Shown one piece after another: positions 1-8,947 of a stretch of 64,000 nucleotides of DNA (positions are counted from its first letter, which is position 1; the number at the start of each line of letters is the position of its first letter). Under the pieces are notes generated by a model. That model did no database searches. It was not told the DNA's origin and saw only the letters and a list, made by a program, of their open reading frames with translations. This DNA is from Ignatzschineria larvae DSM 13226 (GTDB lineage Bacteria > Pseudomonadota > Gammaproteobacteria > Cardiobacteriales > Wohlfahrtiimonadaceae), in the NCBI RefSeq assembly GCF_038500265.1, contig NZ_CP150637.1, positions 1,649,001 to 1,713,000 of the forward strand, given 5' to 3'. A program made the translations under genes and the position numbers.

Positions 1-35
1 CTCGCCAAAAATCCCGTCAAACAGGTTTTAGGCAA

Positions 36-63
36 ACAAAAAGCCCGCTATTAAGCGGGCTTT
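36..63 (-). terminator. Rho-independent terminator after tRNA-Met
   Basis: Read on the minus strand there is a perfect GC-rich stem GCCCGC/GCGGGC with a short TTAATA-type loop, followed by a run of T. It lies 13 bases past the tRNA 3' end and is correctly oriented to end that transcript. It could also act on a plus-strand gene entering from the left, where the T-run is shorter. Confidence 0.8.
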
Positions 64-75
64 CATTCTTGTATA

Positions 76-152
76 TGGTGGACATAGCTAGATTCGAACT
101 AGCGACCCCAACATTATGAGTGTTGTGCTCTAACCAACTGAGCTATATGTCC
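76..152 (-). tRNA. tRNA-Met (CAT anticodon, elongator type)
   Basis: The minus strand folds into a complete 77-nt cloverleaf with an encoded CCA end. The acceptor stem is GGACATA/TATGTCC, the D-arm contains AGCTCAGTTGGTTAGAGC, the anticodon stem CAACA/TGTTG closes the loop CTCATAA, and the T-loop is GTTCGAATC. The CAT anticodon fits initiator Met, elongator Met or lysidine-modified Ile2. The D-arm and the GGGGTC variable region resemble enterobacterial elongator tRNA-Met, and the paired first acceptor base argues against the initiator. A tRNA-Ile2 identity cannot be fully excluded by eye. Confidence 0.93.
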
Positions 153-298
153 TAAGAACTGATGAGAATTTTATAGGTTATCATACTTTCTGTCAACACT
201 ATATTTTTACTTGCGCACTATTTGCGCTAGACCTGATTTTGTCACTTTAGAACGGTCATTATTTCAAGGAATTAGAGAAGTGGATTGTGAGCAATCTC

Positions 299-457
299 TT
301 AGCTTTTAAGCCCTGCCATCGTCATAAAGAAACGAATAATCATTACAACGATCAATAATGATACAACACTCCCACCCCAAAGTAGAATCAACCAGCCAAA
401 TTGTTTTAATTTAGAGGTTGAATGCGTTGTGTTATCGGGGATATTGTCTATTTGCAT
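299..457 (-). CDS. DUF2474 small membrane protein of the bd oxidase operon
   Basis: A 52-residue protein with a strong Shine-Dalgarno (AAGGAG, 7 nt before ATG). A polar N-terminus of about 17 residues is followed by KLKQFGWLILLWGGS and one hydrophobic helix (about residues 21-43), ending RFFMTMAGLKS. This Lys-x-x-GWL-x-LLW pattern with one membrane helix is typical of the DUF2474 family, whose members usually follow CIO-type cytochrome bd genes. It lies 173 bp after cydB on the same strand. By analogy with CydX, a role as a small accessory subunit that stabilises the oxidase is plausible, but this is inference. Confidence 0.8.
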   Translation of the reverse strand: MQIDNIPDNTTHSTSKLKQFGWLILLWGGSVVSLLIVVMIIRFFMTMAGLKS

Positions 458-630
458 ATTTGTTCTCCTTATATTCTTTATTCATTCACCTATTAATAGT
501 GACATAGTGAATCGTGTGATTATAGCGCTATCGCCCTAATTGAATAAGCCTTAGCGAATGAGATGAAGGGAAATATTCACAATTATGAATACTTCCCCTT
601 TGATATCTATCATTCAACGATCATTATGGA

Positions 631-1635
631 TTAATAGCCATCACCTTCTGATACTTTTCCACGGAATATATAGTAAGTCCATAGAAGGTAAGCAATGATA
701 ATGGGTAATAAAATCACCGTTCCTACTAAACCGAACATCTGACTAGATCCGGCAGATGCAGCCATCCCGAGTGTGATGCTTGGTGGAATGATATAGGGGA
801 AGAATAGTGATACATAACCGATCATCCCGCAAACAACAGAGAGCATTGTTAAGCCAAAACGCGCCCCATTTCTCATCGATTTAAAGAGTAATAGAATCAC
901 AATTAATGCAATGACAATCATACTACCCGCTACAAGATAAAGCCTTGTGCCTGTTAATACCGGTGCTAAGCGACCTGATAAGCTCATCGCGACAAAGATT
1001 GCCACTAATACCAATAAGAAGAGATAAATAACCCCTTTATATTTGCTCTCTAACTGTAATCTGAGCGTATCATGCCCTTTCATTGCGCCCCAAAAGCTCG
1101 CTAACAAGGCAAACATCACGACTAAGCTTACACCCGTTAAAATCGAGAATGGTGAAATCCAATCTGTCCCCTTACCGACAAAACGAATGACAGAATCGAC
1201 ATTGCTCACACTAAAGCCCTCTAAGAAGGCGCCAGCCATCATACCTTGCATAAAGGTTGTCACATAAGAGCCTACCACAAATGCGACGGTCCAAAGCCCT
1301 TTATGACCACTTGGGGAATGAACACGAAACTCAAATGCAACGCCCCGTAAAATTAAAGCAAAAAGCATAATGATAATCGGCAACATAAAGGCATCTAAAA
1401 TAACCGAGTAAGCAACCGGGAATGCGCCCATTAATGCCGCACCGCCCAATACCAACCAAGTTTCATTACCATCCCATACAGGCGAAATAGTATCAATAAA
1501 CTCATCTCTAGAGGCTTCATCTTTGACAAAGGGGAGTAAAATCCCAACCCCTAAATCGAAGCCATCGGCAATAATATAGACAGTCACACCGACAAGGATA
1601 ATCACTGCCCAAATAAATGAAAGATCAAAAGTCAT
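631..1635 (-). CDS. cydB: Cytochrome bd ubiquinol oxidase subunit II (CIO-type)
   Basis: Encodes 334 residues, a multi-helix inner-membrane protein. CydB is the second subunit of the cytochrome bd quinol oxidase, which reduces O2 to water using quinol. Family hallmarks are the N-terminal helix with ADGFDLGVGILLPF and the stretch SPVWDGNETWLVLGG. The length is close to CioB of Pseudomonas-type cyanide-insensitive oxidases (about 335) and shorter than E. coli CydB (379), which fits the short CydA partner. The ATG overlaps the cydA stop by one base (TAATG), so the two subunits are translationally coupled. Could equally be named cioB; cyanide insensitivity itself is not shown by sequence. Confidence 0.96.
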   Translation of the reverse strand: MTFDLSFIWAVIILVGVTVYIIADGFDLGVGILLPFVKDEASRDEFIDTISPVWDGNETWLVLGGAALMGAFPVAYSVILDAFMLPIIIMLFALILRGVAFEFRVHSPSGHKGLWTVAFVVGSYVTTFMQGMMAGAFLEGFSVSNVDSVIRFVGKGTDWISPFSILTGVSLVVMFALLASFWGAMKGHDTLRLQLESKYKGVIYLFLLVLVAIFVAMSLSGRLAPVLTGTRLYLVAGSMIVIALIVILLLFKSMRNGARFGLTMLSVVCGMIGYVSLFFPYIIPPSITLGMAASAGSSQMFGLVGTVILLPIIIAYLLWTYYIFRGKVSEGDGY

Positions 1636-2999
1636 TATTTATCTCCTTCTGTAACTGATTTTGTGCTGTGATGACCACCATTCGGATCAATGCCTTTGCG
1701 CATCAAGCGAATCATGTAGTAATAACCTGTCACAAAGATTAAACAGTACACAACCACAAAGCTCACTAAGCTAATGCTCATATGTAAATTGGTATGCGGC
1801 GAGACAGCATCAGCCGTTCTAAGTAATCCTTCAATCACCCAAGGCTGACGGCCGGCTTCCGTAACAAACCAACCTGCTAAAATCGCGAGTAATCCCGCAG
1901 GCCCCATATACACCATAAAGGTGAGCCAAGGTTTACTAGTGTAGAAAGTGCCTCGCGCACGTTGATAAAGGCTTACAACAGCAGCTAATAACATTAAGCC
2001 ACCTAAACCGACCATGATTCTAAATGACCAGAATACAAGCGGTACATTCGGACGATCCGCTTTAGGTACATCTGTTAATGCCGGTACTTGTTCAGTGAGG
2101 GTATGCGTTAAAATGATACTGCCTAATACAGGAATTTCGATCGCATATTTATTCTCTTCTGCTTCCATATCAGGCCAAGCAACAAGAACAAGCGGTGTAG
2201 GCTCATCGCCTTCATTACGCCAATGTGCTTCAATAGCAGCTATTTTAGTTGGTTGATATTTAAGCGTATTTAGACCGTGTAAATCTCCAAGGAAGATCTG
2301 TACAGGAATCGTTAACACCAAGAACCAAATCGACATTGAGAACATTTTTTTGAACTCAGGTGAATGATCGCCTTTACGTAGATGCCAAGCAGCGACAGCT
2401 CCAACCATTAAAGCTGTGGTGACAAATACGGCAAAGCCCATGTGCAATAAACGGTAGATAAATGAAGGGTTAAAGACAACCGCTAGCCAATCTACGGGTA
2501 CTACGCGATTATCAACAATTTCATAACCTGCTGGGGTTTGCATCCAACTATTTGATGAAAGAATCCAGAACATTGAGAGGAACGTTCCTAATGCTACAAG
2601 CCAACTTGACATTAAGTGAACTCTTCGGCTAACGCGCTTCTCACCAAATAACATCACGCCTAAAAAACCTGCTTCTAAGAAGAAGGCAGTAATTACTTCA
2701 TAAGTTAATAAAGGGCCTGTGATTCCACCGGCAAAGCGAGAAAATTCGCTCCAATGAGTTCCAAACTGGAACGCCATTACAACGCCAGAGACAACTCCCA
2801 TCCCAAAGTTCACTGCAAAAATTTTACTCCAGAAATAATAAATATTTCTGTACTTCTCTTTTCCTGTCACATACCAACAAAGATGAATGGTCGCGAGATA
2901 TGCAGCGAGTCCAATCGTAATTGCGGGAAAGATGATATGAAAAGAGACAGTAAAAGCAAACTGTATACGCGCAAGATCAAGCGCTTCAATTCCAAACAT
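1635..2999 (-). CDS. cydA: Cytochrome bd ubiquinol oxidase subunit I (CIO-type, short Q-loop)
   Basis: Encodes 454 residues, the heme-bearing subunit of the bd oxidase in the inner membrane. It starts MFGIEALDLARIQFAFTVSF, with the early His after SF as expected for the high-spin heme ligand. The second conserved His is in LLHMGFAVF, and the quinol-side motif GRQPWVIEGLLRT is present. E. coli CydA is about 522 residues. The shortage lies in the C-terminal part of the Q-loop, the feature that separates CIO-type from E. coli-type enzymes. The start has an AGGAG site 7 nt upstream. First gene of the cydA-cydB-DUF2474 operon; oxygen-responsive control is likely but not proven (see the FNR-like site upstream). 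Confidence 0.97.
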   Translation of the reverse strand: MFGIEALDLARIQFAFTVSFHIIFPAITIGLAAYLATIHLCWYVTGKEKYRNIYYFWSKIFAVNFGMGVVSGVVMAFQFGTHWSEFSRFAGGITGPLLTYEVITAFFLEAGFLGVMLFGEKRVSRRVHLMSSWLVALGTFLSMFWILSSNSWMQTPAGYEIVDNRVVPVDWLAVVFNPSFIYRLLHMGFAVFVTTALMVGAVAAWHLRKGDHSPEFKKMFSMSIWFLVLTIPVQIFLGDLHGLNTLKYQPTKIAAIEAHWRNEGDEPTPLVLVAWPDMEAEENKYAIEIPVLGSIILTHTLTEQVPALTDVPKADRPNVPLVFWSFRIMVGLGGLMLLAAVVSLYQRARGTFYTSKPWLTFMVYMGPAGLLAILAGWFVTEAGRQPWVIEGLLRTADAVSPHTNLHMSISLVSFVVVYCLIFVTGYYYMIRLMRKGIDPNGGHHSTKSVTEGDK

Positions 3000-3046
3000 T
3001 TAGAGCTCCTAATGAGACAAAACTATTCAAGGAGCCTACTCTAACA

Positions 3047-3060
3047 ATGACCTACATCAA
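3047..3060 (-). promoter_or_regulatory. Possible FNR/ANR-like half-palindrome upstream of cydA
   Basis: On the minus strand the sequence TTGATGTAGGTCAT lies about 50 bp before the cydA start. The left half matches the FNR/ANR consensus (TTGAT-N4-ATCAA) exactly, while the right half matches only 3 of 5 bases. Oxygen control of bd oxidases by FNR-family proteins is well known, which is the only reason to list so weak a match. Confidence 0.2.
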
Positions 3061-3177
3061 CTAACAGGTACAGTTTTCATCAAAAAAGCAGTACAGTTGT
3101 AAAATTACCTTGGAATTGAATGAATTATAGACAACATTAAATAACAAGCCTCGATGATAATCTGTTCAAGTCGCTCA

Positions 3178-4617
3178 TTAAACTTCTATTGCTTCATCTA
3201 ATTCCTTTATTAACCCCCCTAATGTTTTCATAGCACGATCTAATAACTCATTCCATTTCATTCCATAATTAAGACGAATATAGTGCTGATATTGTTGTGA
3301 TGCCGAAAATATGGGACCTGGTGCAATGCTAATATGATGCGTCAAAGCTTTATCGTATAATTTTAGGGCATAAATATGACTCGGAAGCTTAATCCACAGA
3401 AAGTATCCTCCTTTTGGAATCATGACAATTTCAACCGTTTTTGGAAAATAACGATGAATCGCATCTACCATTTTCTGCTGTGACTTTTGAAACTCAACTC
3501 TAAGCTTTGCTAAGTGCCGATCATAATGTCGATGTTTTAAATAATGGGTAATCGCTAGTTGTGAAGGTACCGAGGGAGAAATCGTTGTCATCAATTTTAA
3601 ACGCTCTATTTTAGTGGCATAACGCCCTGCCGCAACCCATCCTACTCGAAATCCCGGCGCTAAAGATTTACAAAATGAATCACAATGCAGAATCAATCCA
3701 TCCTCATCGAGGCTCTTTAAATAATCAGGTAACGCTGTGCCATAATAGATTTCAGAATAGACATCATCCACGATAATCGGTATTTGGTGTCTATTAATCA
3801 TCTGATATAACGCTTTTAACCGACTCTTTGGCATTGTACTTCCAACAGGATTTTGAAACTTTGTCATCAGTACAACTGCCTTGAGATCAAATTGATCAAT
3901 TGCTTGCTCTAACTCTTCGATCCGCATTCCCCATTCGGGGTCGACTGAAATCTCTACGGCTCGCAACTGTAATAGTTCTAATATCTGCAAAATGGCATAA
4001 AAACAGGGGGATTCAATAGCCACAATATCTCCAGGCTTTGTAATCGCCTGTAACGATAAGCTCAAAGCTTCCATTGCGCCACTTGTGATCACAATTTCTG
4101 AAGCATTAATCTTCAATCCATTTAAAAAGTAGCGAAACTCAATCTGACGCTTAAGTTCATTACAGCCCCCATTCATATCGGTCACTAACTCATAGGGCGT
4201 TGAAGCTAAATGATTCAATCCCTTGCTCATACTCACCGCAAGATGATTAATAGGAAATAGCTCAGGGCTTGGAAATGCAGAGCCAAAAGGGACATTTGTC
4301 TGATCTTTATGCGCATTTAAGACTGAGTAGATAAATTCACTCATCTCAATCTCTTTCCCCGTTAAAGGATCTACAGAAATGGGTTCTACCATCGCCTTCA
4401 TTTCATTAAAAATCGGCGTGACATAGAAACCTGAACGCTCTTTAGCGTAGATAATGCCTTGTGTTTCTAATAAATAATAAGCTTGCTGAATCGTTGCCGG
4501 ACTCGCATCAAACATTTTACTAGCTTTACGAATAGAGGGAATTTTCTCCGCTGGTTGTAATATTCCTGATTGAATTAACTGGCTAATTTCATTAGCAATA
4601 TTCTCATAACGCGTCAT
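3178..4617 (-). CDS. MocR-family regulator (GntR wHTH fused to PLP aminotransferase fold)
   Basis: 479 residues from the ATG at 4615-4617, chosen because AAGGAAG lies 5 nt upstream. A longer in-frame reading adds 23 residues without a ribosome site. Residues 1-66 form a GntR-type winged helix (KIPSIRKASKMFDASPATI). Residues about 95-475 form a fold-type I aminotransferase with NPVGS near 256, VDDVYSE near 284 and the Schiff-base lysine in SFCKSLAPG (K317). MocR proteins such as PdxR and GabR bind PLP or PLP-amino acid adducts and usually control a neighbouring gene. Here the upstream neighbour is divergent (a membrane nuclease) and the next gene downstream is cydA, so the target is not clear from context. 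Confidence 0.88.
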   Translation of the reverse strand: MTRYENIANEISQLIQSGILQPAEKIPSIRKASKMFDASPATIQQAYYLLETQGIIYAKERSGFYVTPIFNEMKAMVEPISVDPLTGKEIEMSEFIYSVLNAHKDQTNVPFGSAFPSPELFPINHLAVSMSKGLNHLASTPYELVTDMNGGCNELKRQIEFRYFLNGLKINASEIVITSGAMEALSLSLQAITKPGDIVAIESPCFYAILQILELLQLRAVEISVDPEWGMRIEELEQAIDQFDLKAVVLMTKFQNPVGSTMPKSRLKALYQMINRHQIPIIVDDVYSEIYYGTALPDYLKSLDEDGLILHCDSFCKSLAPGFRVGWVAAGRYATKIERLKLMTTISPSVPSQLAITHYLKHRHYDRHLAKLRVEFQKSQQKMVDAIHRYFPKTVEIVMIPKGGYFLWIKLPSHIYALKLYDKALTHHISIAPGPIFSASQQYQHYIRLNYGMKWNELLDRAMKTLGGLIKELDEAIEV

Positions 4618-5065
4618 ACATTCTTCCTTGAATAGCTCTATTCGCCCGCAAGACGAAAAAATCATGAATAACTCTACTTTTTTCATACTCTATCTATCCA
4701 CTTTAGATAGAGCCCACATCCTTGAAGGCAATTGATCATTATAACAATGCTTTTCTATTTTTCAGATAAAGCTTCTATTTATTCACAATATTTACCATGG
4801 GAAGGATAAGCAGCCACATCGCTTTATATAAACAATCATCAACAATCTCAATAAGTTAAATCCAATTAAAGACATCCTCAATCAAATTAAATTCATTCAT
4901 CCATTCAATGCATCACTGCTTAAATACTGCTCTCATCAAATATCGCTATTTTGAACCATTTTGCAACATTTCCCTAATAACAGGGTAAATGATGTGTTAA
5001 TATGTAACTCCTCTATTTACCTAGCTTTTGCGCAACCCCTTTACTAATTGATAATTAAGCCTGAA
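4618..5065. other. Divergent intergenic region, AT-rich
   Basis: The region between the MocR regulator and the divergent nuclease gene. Apart from the inverted repeat at 4688-4712 it holds only AT-rich sequence with several short CATC/ATTCATCC-like words. No convincing gene, terminator or RNA was seen. Confidence 0.5.
4688..4712. repeat. 9-bp inverted repeat upstream of the MocR gene
   Basis: CTCTATCTA, a 7-base spacer and TAGATAGAG form a perfect dyad about 70 bp before the chosen MocR start. It could be an operator for autoregulation or a leader stem-loop in the MocR mRNA. There is no T-run, so it is not a terminator. Confidence 0.5.
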
Positions 5066-5899
5066 ATGAATTGCGCATTTACTATTTCAAAATATCTATT
5101 TAGTTATTTTTTAATGCCTTTTACTATCCTATGCGCTTTAGCATTTTTAGGATTTAACTTTTTGCGCGCTGAAAATACGTTTCTATCTAGTTTCGGAATT
5201 ATTAATATTCTGCTCTTAATACTTATCCCGGGATTGGCATTTGCGAAGCTTCTTAAGATATCTCCGGCTGAAACAACCCTTGGGATTTTGGTAATCAATC
5301 TATTTCTACTCTATATCACCTTTCTGCATCATACTAATCCTGTATTTCTACTTCTAGGATTAATCATCACTTATATTCCTGCATTTAAAATGTTAGGGGA
5401 TGAGATATTGCAACTTGGACTATATCTCACTAATAGACCACTTTTTCGCAATATTTTTCATAATATATCAATACTACAGAATCATTATCATAAGGATCGG
5501 AATACCAAAAATTATACTCTCGCCGAGATTGATGAAATGGATGGAGAAAAATTTGAACATTATGTCGCTAATCTCTTAGCCTTATATGAATTTAAAAATA
5601 TTAAAGTCTCTCCCTATAGCCAAGATCAAGGATTAGATGTCTATGCCGAACATCAAGACATTAAATATGGCTTTCAATGTAAACGCTGGGGTAAAAATAT
5701 CCCACTATCAGCCATTCAGGAGATTTATACCGCAAAAGAACTCTATCAAATTGATCGAGCAATTGTCATTACTAATAGTGGATTTACTCGTGCGGCGATT
5801 AATGCGGCCTTAAAACTCGATGTGATTCTCATCGATCGTAATCGTCTTGATGAGATGATTCGAAATATTCAAAATCCTGATCGTGGTCGACTTTTTTAA
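5066..5899 (+). CDS. Membrane-anchored Mrr-like restriction endonuclease domain protein
   Basis: 277 residues from ATG at 5066; a TTG six codons earlier is also possible, and neither has a clear ribosome site. Residues about 10-110 hold three or four hydrophobic segments. Residues about 150-270 form a PD-(D/E)xK nuclease domain of the Mrr_cat type, with MDGEKFEHYVANLL, then QGLDVYA (D191) and FQCKRW (Q204, K206), the QxK version of the catalytic motif. The C-terminus has the usual IVITNSGFT strand and a basic tail. Mrr proteins cut modified DNA; membrane-fused forms are known but poorly studied. It stands alone, with no methylase or partner beside it. Confidence 0.82.
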   Translation: MNCAFTISKYLFSYFLMPFTILCALAFLGFNFLRAENTFLSSFGIINILLLILIPGLAFAKLLKISPAETTLGILVINLFLLYITFLHHTNPVFLLLGLIITYIPAFKMLGDEILQLGLYLTNRPLFRNIFHNISILQNHYHKDRNTKNYTLAEIDEMDGEKFEHYVANLLALYEFKNIKVSPYSQDQGLDVYAEHQDIKYGFQCKRWGKNIPLSAIQEIYTAKELYQIDRAIVITNSGFTRAAINAALKLDVILIDRNRLDEMIRNIQNPDRGRLF

Positions 5900-6084
5900 C
5901 ATTCTGCAGACACTTACCAAACAAAGAAGAATTAAAGAGCTCCGAAAATGAAGTGATAGACCGAATGATGGATAAAATCGCCAATAAATTGATAAAAGGA
6001 TATAAAAACACCACAATCAGCTAATTATGGCGTCTATGTTTTACTTTTACAGTTTACTCATAGTAGGTACTGAAGCAGTAATGA

Positions 6085-6666
6085 TTACACTTCATTCCAA
6101 ATTTCTGTAACCAACATATCTACTTTATCTTGGTCATTCTCAAAAGAGAACTCTCCGGCATCCCGCTCTTTAAAGAGCACCGAATCAAATTCCGCCATCG
6201 GCACAACATTACCGGCAACGATTAATTCACAAGCATTGAAAACAGTCACTAACGTAAAATCACCACGACGTGTATAAAGCGCCTTTTTAGAGAGCGAAAC
6301 ATAATTCAGCTCATGAGTCACAGCTTTATCTCGGCTCATTACGTTATAGTCAAGCACAGGACCATTAGCACTTAATACTTCTGCATGCTCTCCGCCATCA
6401 AAGCGTAGAATTTCGCCTTTGTAAGACAATGTTTTTGTAGTCTCACCGAGTTTAAGCTCGGCACTTTTCCCTGATAATACGCCTAAGCTTCGGCTTACTT
6501 CTGGATAATGGGAAAAATGCCCAGGGAAGATAATCGAAGCTGCACTCACGCGCCACTCAAAGTTTGACAAATCTGCATCTAATGGCCAAATCACGATCTC
6601 TCTAGTGGTACCTAGCCCATTTTTCCAAGGCTTTTCTTCTAATGTGTTATAACGGATGAGTTCCAT
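6085..6666 (-). CDS. HutD/Ves family cupin-like protein
   Basis: 193 residues, close to the family length. The N-terminal signature EKPWKNGLGTTREIVIWP matches the HutD/Ves pattern (WKNGxGxTREI), followed by FEWRVSAASI and FPGHFSHYPEVSRSLGVLSG, characteristic of the double cupin-like fold. HutD is linked to histidine use in some bacteria and Ves to cold-related effects in E. coli, but no biochemical activity is firmly established. No hut genes are seen nearby, so no pathway is assigned. The start has AGAGGAT about 10 nt upstream. Confidence 0.88.
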   Translation of the reverse strand: MELIRYNTLEEKPWKNGLGTTREIVIWPLDADLSNFEWRVSAASIIFPGHFSHYPEVSRSLGVLSGKSAELKLGETTKTLSYKGEILRFDGGEHAEVLSANGPVLDYNVMSRDKAVTHELNYVSLSKKALYTRRGDFTLVTVFNACELIVAGNVVPMAEFDSVLFKERDAGEFSFENDQDKVDMLVTEIWNEV

Positions 6667-6686
6667 AATTAATTGTATCCTCTGTC

Positions 6687-6956
6687 TTGTTCTATATTGT
6701 AAATATATTCTCGATTCTATTGTTACTACTCATACTTCCCCAAATAGTTATGCCATTAATTTCAATATTCATCTTAATCATCATCTTAATAATAATTATT
6801 TCGCTACAGCCTCTCATTATTAAGTTTATTGCTACACATCATAAAAACTCTCCTACAATTTTGCAAAGATTCTTCAATAAATATCAAAATAAAAATGCCA
6901 AAACAATGGATTATGGCATCCTCGAAGAGGACAATAAAGATCAGTTTTGTGAATAA
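6687..6956 (+). CDS. Doubtful small hydrophobic protein
   Basis: An open frame of 89 residues beginning with TTG (an internal ATG lies at 6750). It codes for two strongly hydrophobic stretches rich in Ile and Leu, then a polar tail. There is no good ribosome site and the composition is that of translated AT-rich DNA, so it may be chance. It is listed only because it fills the gap between the divergent HutD gene and glmS. Confidence 0.2.
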   Translation: MFYIVNIFSILLLLLILPQIVMPLISIFILIIILIIIISLQPLIIKFIATHHKNSPTILQRFFNKYQNKNAKTMDYGILEEDNKDQFCE

Positions 6957-7033
6957 ACAGAGATTCATAGCTAAAGATAGGTTATTCTATGACCATGAAG
7001 TAGAGATTAATAGGTTTTATAGCGCTTTTCTAG

Positions 7034-7039
7034 TATAAT
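7034..7039 (+). promoter_or_regulatory. Likely -10 box of the glmS promoter
   Basis: A perfect TATAAT lies 35 bp before the glmS start, preceded by AT-rich sequence. The -35 box is weak (no TTGACA-like hexamer at 16-18 bp). A short leader of about 25 nt would leave no room for a ribozyme of the Gram-positive glmS type, and none is seen. Confidence 0.45.
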
Positions 7040-7073
7040 TACTGCCAGTTATACTTAAAGGAGCAGTTATAGA

Positions 7074-8915
7074 ATGTGTGGTATTTTTGGTATCGTAAGT
7101 CAAGAAAACAACATCCTTCCTACATTATTGAAAGGTTTGGAACAATTAGAATATCGTGGTTATGATTCTGTCGGTATTGCCTTTTTGTCTGATAACAAAC
7201 TTAAACGCATTCGCGCTGTAGGAAGAACTCAAAACCTCCTGACAGAAGCTGCTAATTATCAAAGCTCGATCGGTATTGGCCATACTCGCTGGGCAACTCA
7301 TGGCGGTGTCAGCGTTGAAAATGCGCATCCTCATCAATCACATAATTTGATGATTGTTCATAATGGTATTATTGATGATTATGAAGCACATAAACGTCGT
7401 TTAATTGAAAAGGGATATCGATTCGATTCTGAAACAGATACTGAAGTACTTGCTCATCTTCTCCATGAAGCACAACAACAAGAGAAAGACCTACTTTCTG
7501 CCGTAAAATCGGTCATTGCCACCATCTCTGGCAACTACGCCTTTTTAGTGATTGATGAAAATAATCCTTCACAAATTATTGCCACAGCACAAGGTTGCCC
7601 ACTTATTCTCGGCGTGGGTGAAAATGCGACCTATATTGCTTCTGATATTGCAGCTATTGTAAGTGAAACCAATCGCCTTATCTATCTTAATGCCGGCGAT
7701 CTTCTTATTATGGGAGCAGGAAATATCCCTTACTTCCGTACACCTGAAGGAGTTGAGTTAAGCGCGAAAGAGATCGAAGCTAAAATTCATATTACTGATC
7801 TCACTATTGAAAAACTCGATATTGGTACTTACGAGCACTTTATGCTCAAAGAGATTTTTGAACAACCTGCTGTGATTGAAGCAACAGCACAATCTGCATT
7901 TAAAACGCAATTTGCGCCTGACATCTTCGGCGACCGAGCCGCGGAGATCTTCTCTAAAATTAAGCGTATTCAAATTTTAGCATGTGGCACCTCTTATTTT
8001 GCAGGTTTAGTCGCTAAATCTTGGTTAGAGGGCTTTGCAAAAATCCCCACAAGTGTTGAAATCTCTAGTGAATATCGTTATCGCGATATTATTATGGAAG
8101 AAGATACGCTTGTCGTGACTATCTCGCAATCTGGTGAGACACTCGATACCATTGAAGCGATGAATCATGCCAAGGAAAATGGCGCAATGGCAACTCTCTC
8201 AATCTGTAATGTTAAAGAGAGCGTTTTACCTCGTACAAGTGATTGTCGTTTCTATACGGAAGCCGGTATTGAAGTCGGCGTAGCCTCTACTAAAGCATTC
8301 ACAACACAACTAGTAGCTCTCTATATTCTTGCTAATAGCTTAGCAAAACATCGGAATACACTGGATCAACCTACCTTATTGAGCCACTTACAAAAGTTGC
8401 ATGAACTTCCTGCAATGATCATTCAGAGCTTTAATTGTCAAGAAGATGCAAGTCAATGGGGAACGCTCCTTATTGAAGCGAAAAGCGCTCTCTACCTCGG
8501 CCGAGGAATCCATTTCCCGATCGCGGCTGAAGGGGCTTTAAAACTCAAAGAGATCAGTTATATTCATGCAGAATCTTATCCTGCGGGTGAGTTAAAACAT
8601 GGTCCGCTTGCGCTAGTAGATGAATATATGCCGATTATTGCGCTATTACCACACGATGCACTTTTTGAAAAGGTTCGAGCAAATCTGCATGAAGTCCTAG
8701 CTCGTAAGGGTCAGCTCTTTATCATCACAGATAGCAAAGAGCCGCTTGATGATCTGAAAGGTGCCCATATTATGCATGTACCAGAAGTGAGCGATAGCTT
8801 AAGCCCTATTCTATTGACGATTCCTGTACAATTAGTGGCTTATTATGCGGCATTAGTCCGTGGTGAAGATATTGATAAGCCAAGAAACTTAGCGAAGTCG
8901 TTAACTGTTGAGTAA
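7074..8915 (+). CDS. glmS: Glutamine-fructose-6-phosphate aminotransferase (isomerising)
   Basis: 613 residues (E. coli 609). It makes glucosamine-6-phosphate from fructose-6-phosphate and glutamine, the first committed step to UDP-GlcNAc for peptidoglycan and LPS. The start MCGIFGIV places the nucleophile Cys directly after the initiator Met. The glutaminase domain carries HTRWATHG and HNGIIDD. Two SIS sugar-binding domains follow, with LACGTSYFAG, TISQSGETLDT, GVASTKAFTTQ and the C-terminal LAKSLTVE containing the conserved lysine. AAAGGAG lies before the ATG. Single-gene unit ended by the hairpin at 9151-9187. Confidence 0.98.
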   Translation: MCGIFGIVSQENNILPTLLKGLEQLEYRGYDSVGIAFLSDNKLKRIRAVGRTQNLLTEAANYQSSIGIGHTRWATHGGVSVENAHPHQSHNLMIVHNGIIDDYEAHKRRLIEKGYRFDSETDTEVLAHLLHEAQQQEKDLLSAVKSVIATISGNYAFLVIDENNPSQIIATAQGCPLILGVGENATYIASDIAAIVSETNRLIYLNAGDLLIMGAGNIPYFRTPEGVELSAKEIEAKIHITDLTIEKLDIGTYEHFMLKEIFEQPAVIEATAQSAFKTQFAPDIFGDRAAEIFSKIKRIQILACGTSYFAGLVAKSWLEGFAKIPTSVEISSEYRYRDIIMEEDTLVVTISQSGETLDTIEAMNHAKENGAMATLSICNVKESVLPRTSDCRFYTEAGIEVGVASTKAFTTQLVALYILANSLAKHRNTLDQPTLLSHLQKLHELPAMIIQSFNCQEDASQWGTLLIEAKSALYLGRGIHFPIAAEGALKLKEISYIHAESYPAGELKHGPLALVDEYMPIIALLPHDALFEKVRANLHEVLARKGQLFIITDSKEPLDDLKGAHIMHVPEVSDSLSPILLTIPVQLVAYYAALVRGEDIDKPRNLAKSLTVE

Positions 8916-8947
8916 ATAAAGCGATCATTCGCTAATTTTTGAGAAGT

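Noticed and set aside
1043-1267. Plus-strand open frame inside cydB
   Set aside because: Lies wholly within a strongly supported minus-strand gene and shows no family features.
7034-7073. glmS ribozyme or riboswitch
   Set aside because: The leader is only about 25-35 nt long and the organism type is not Gram-positive; no ribozyme core was found.
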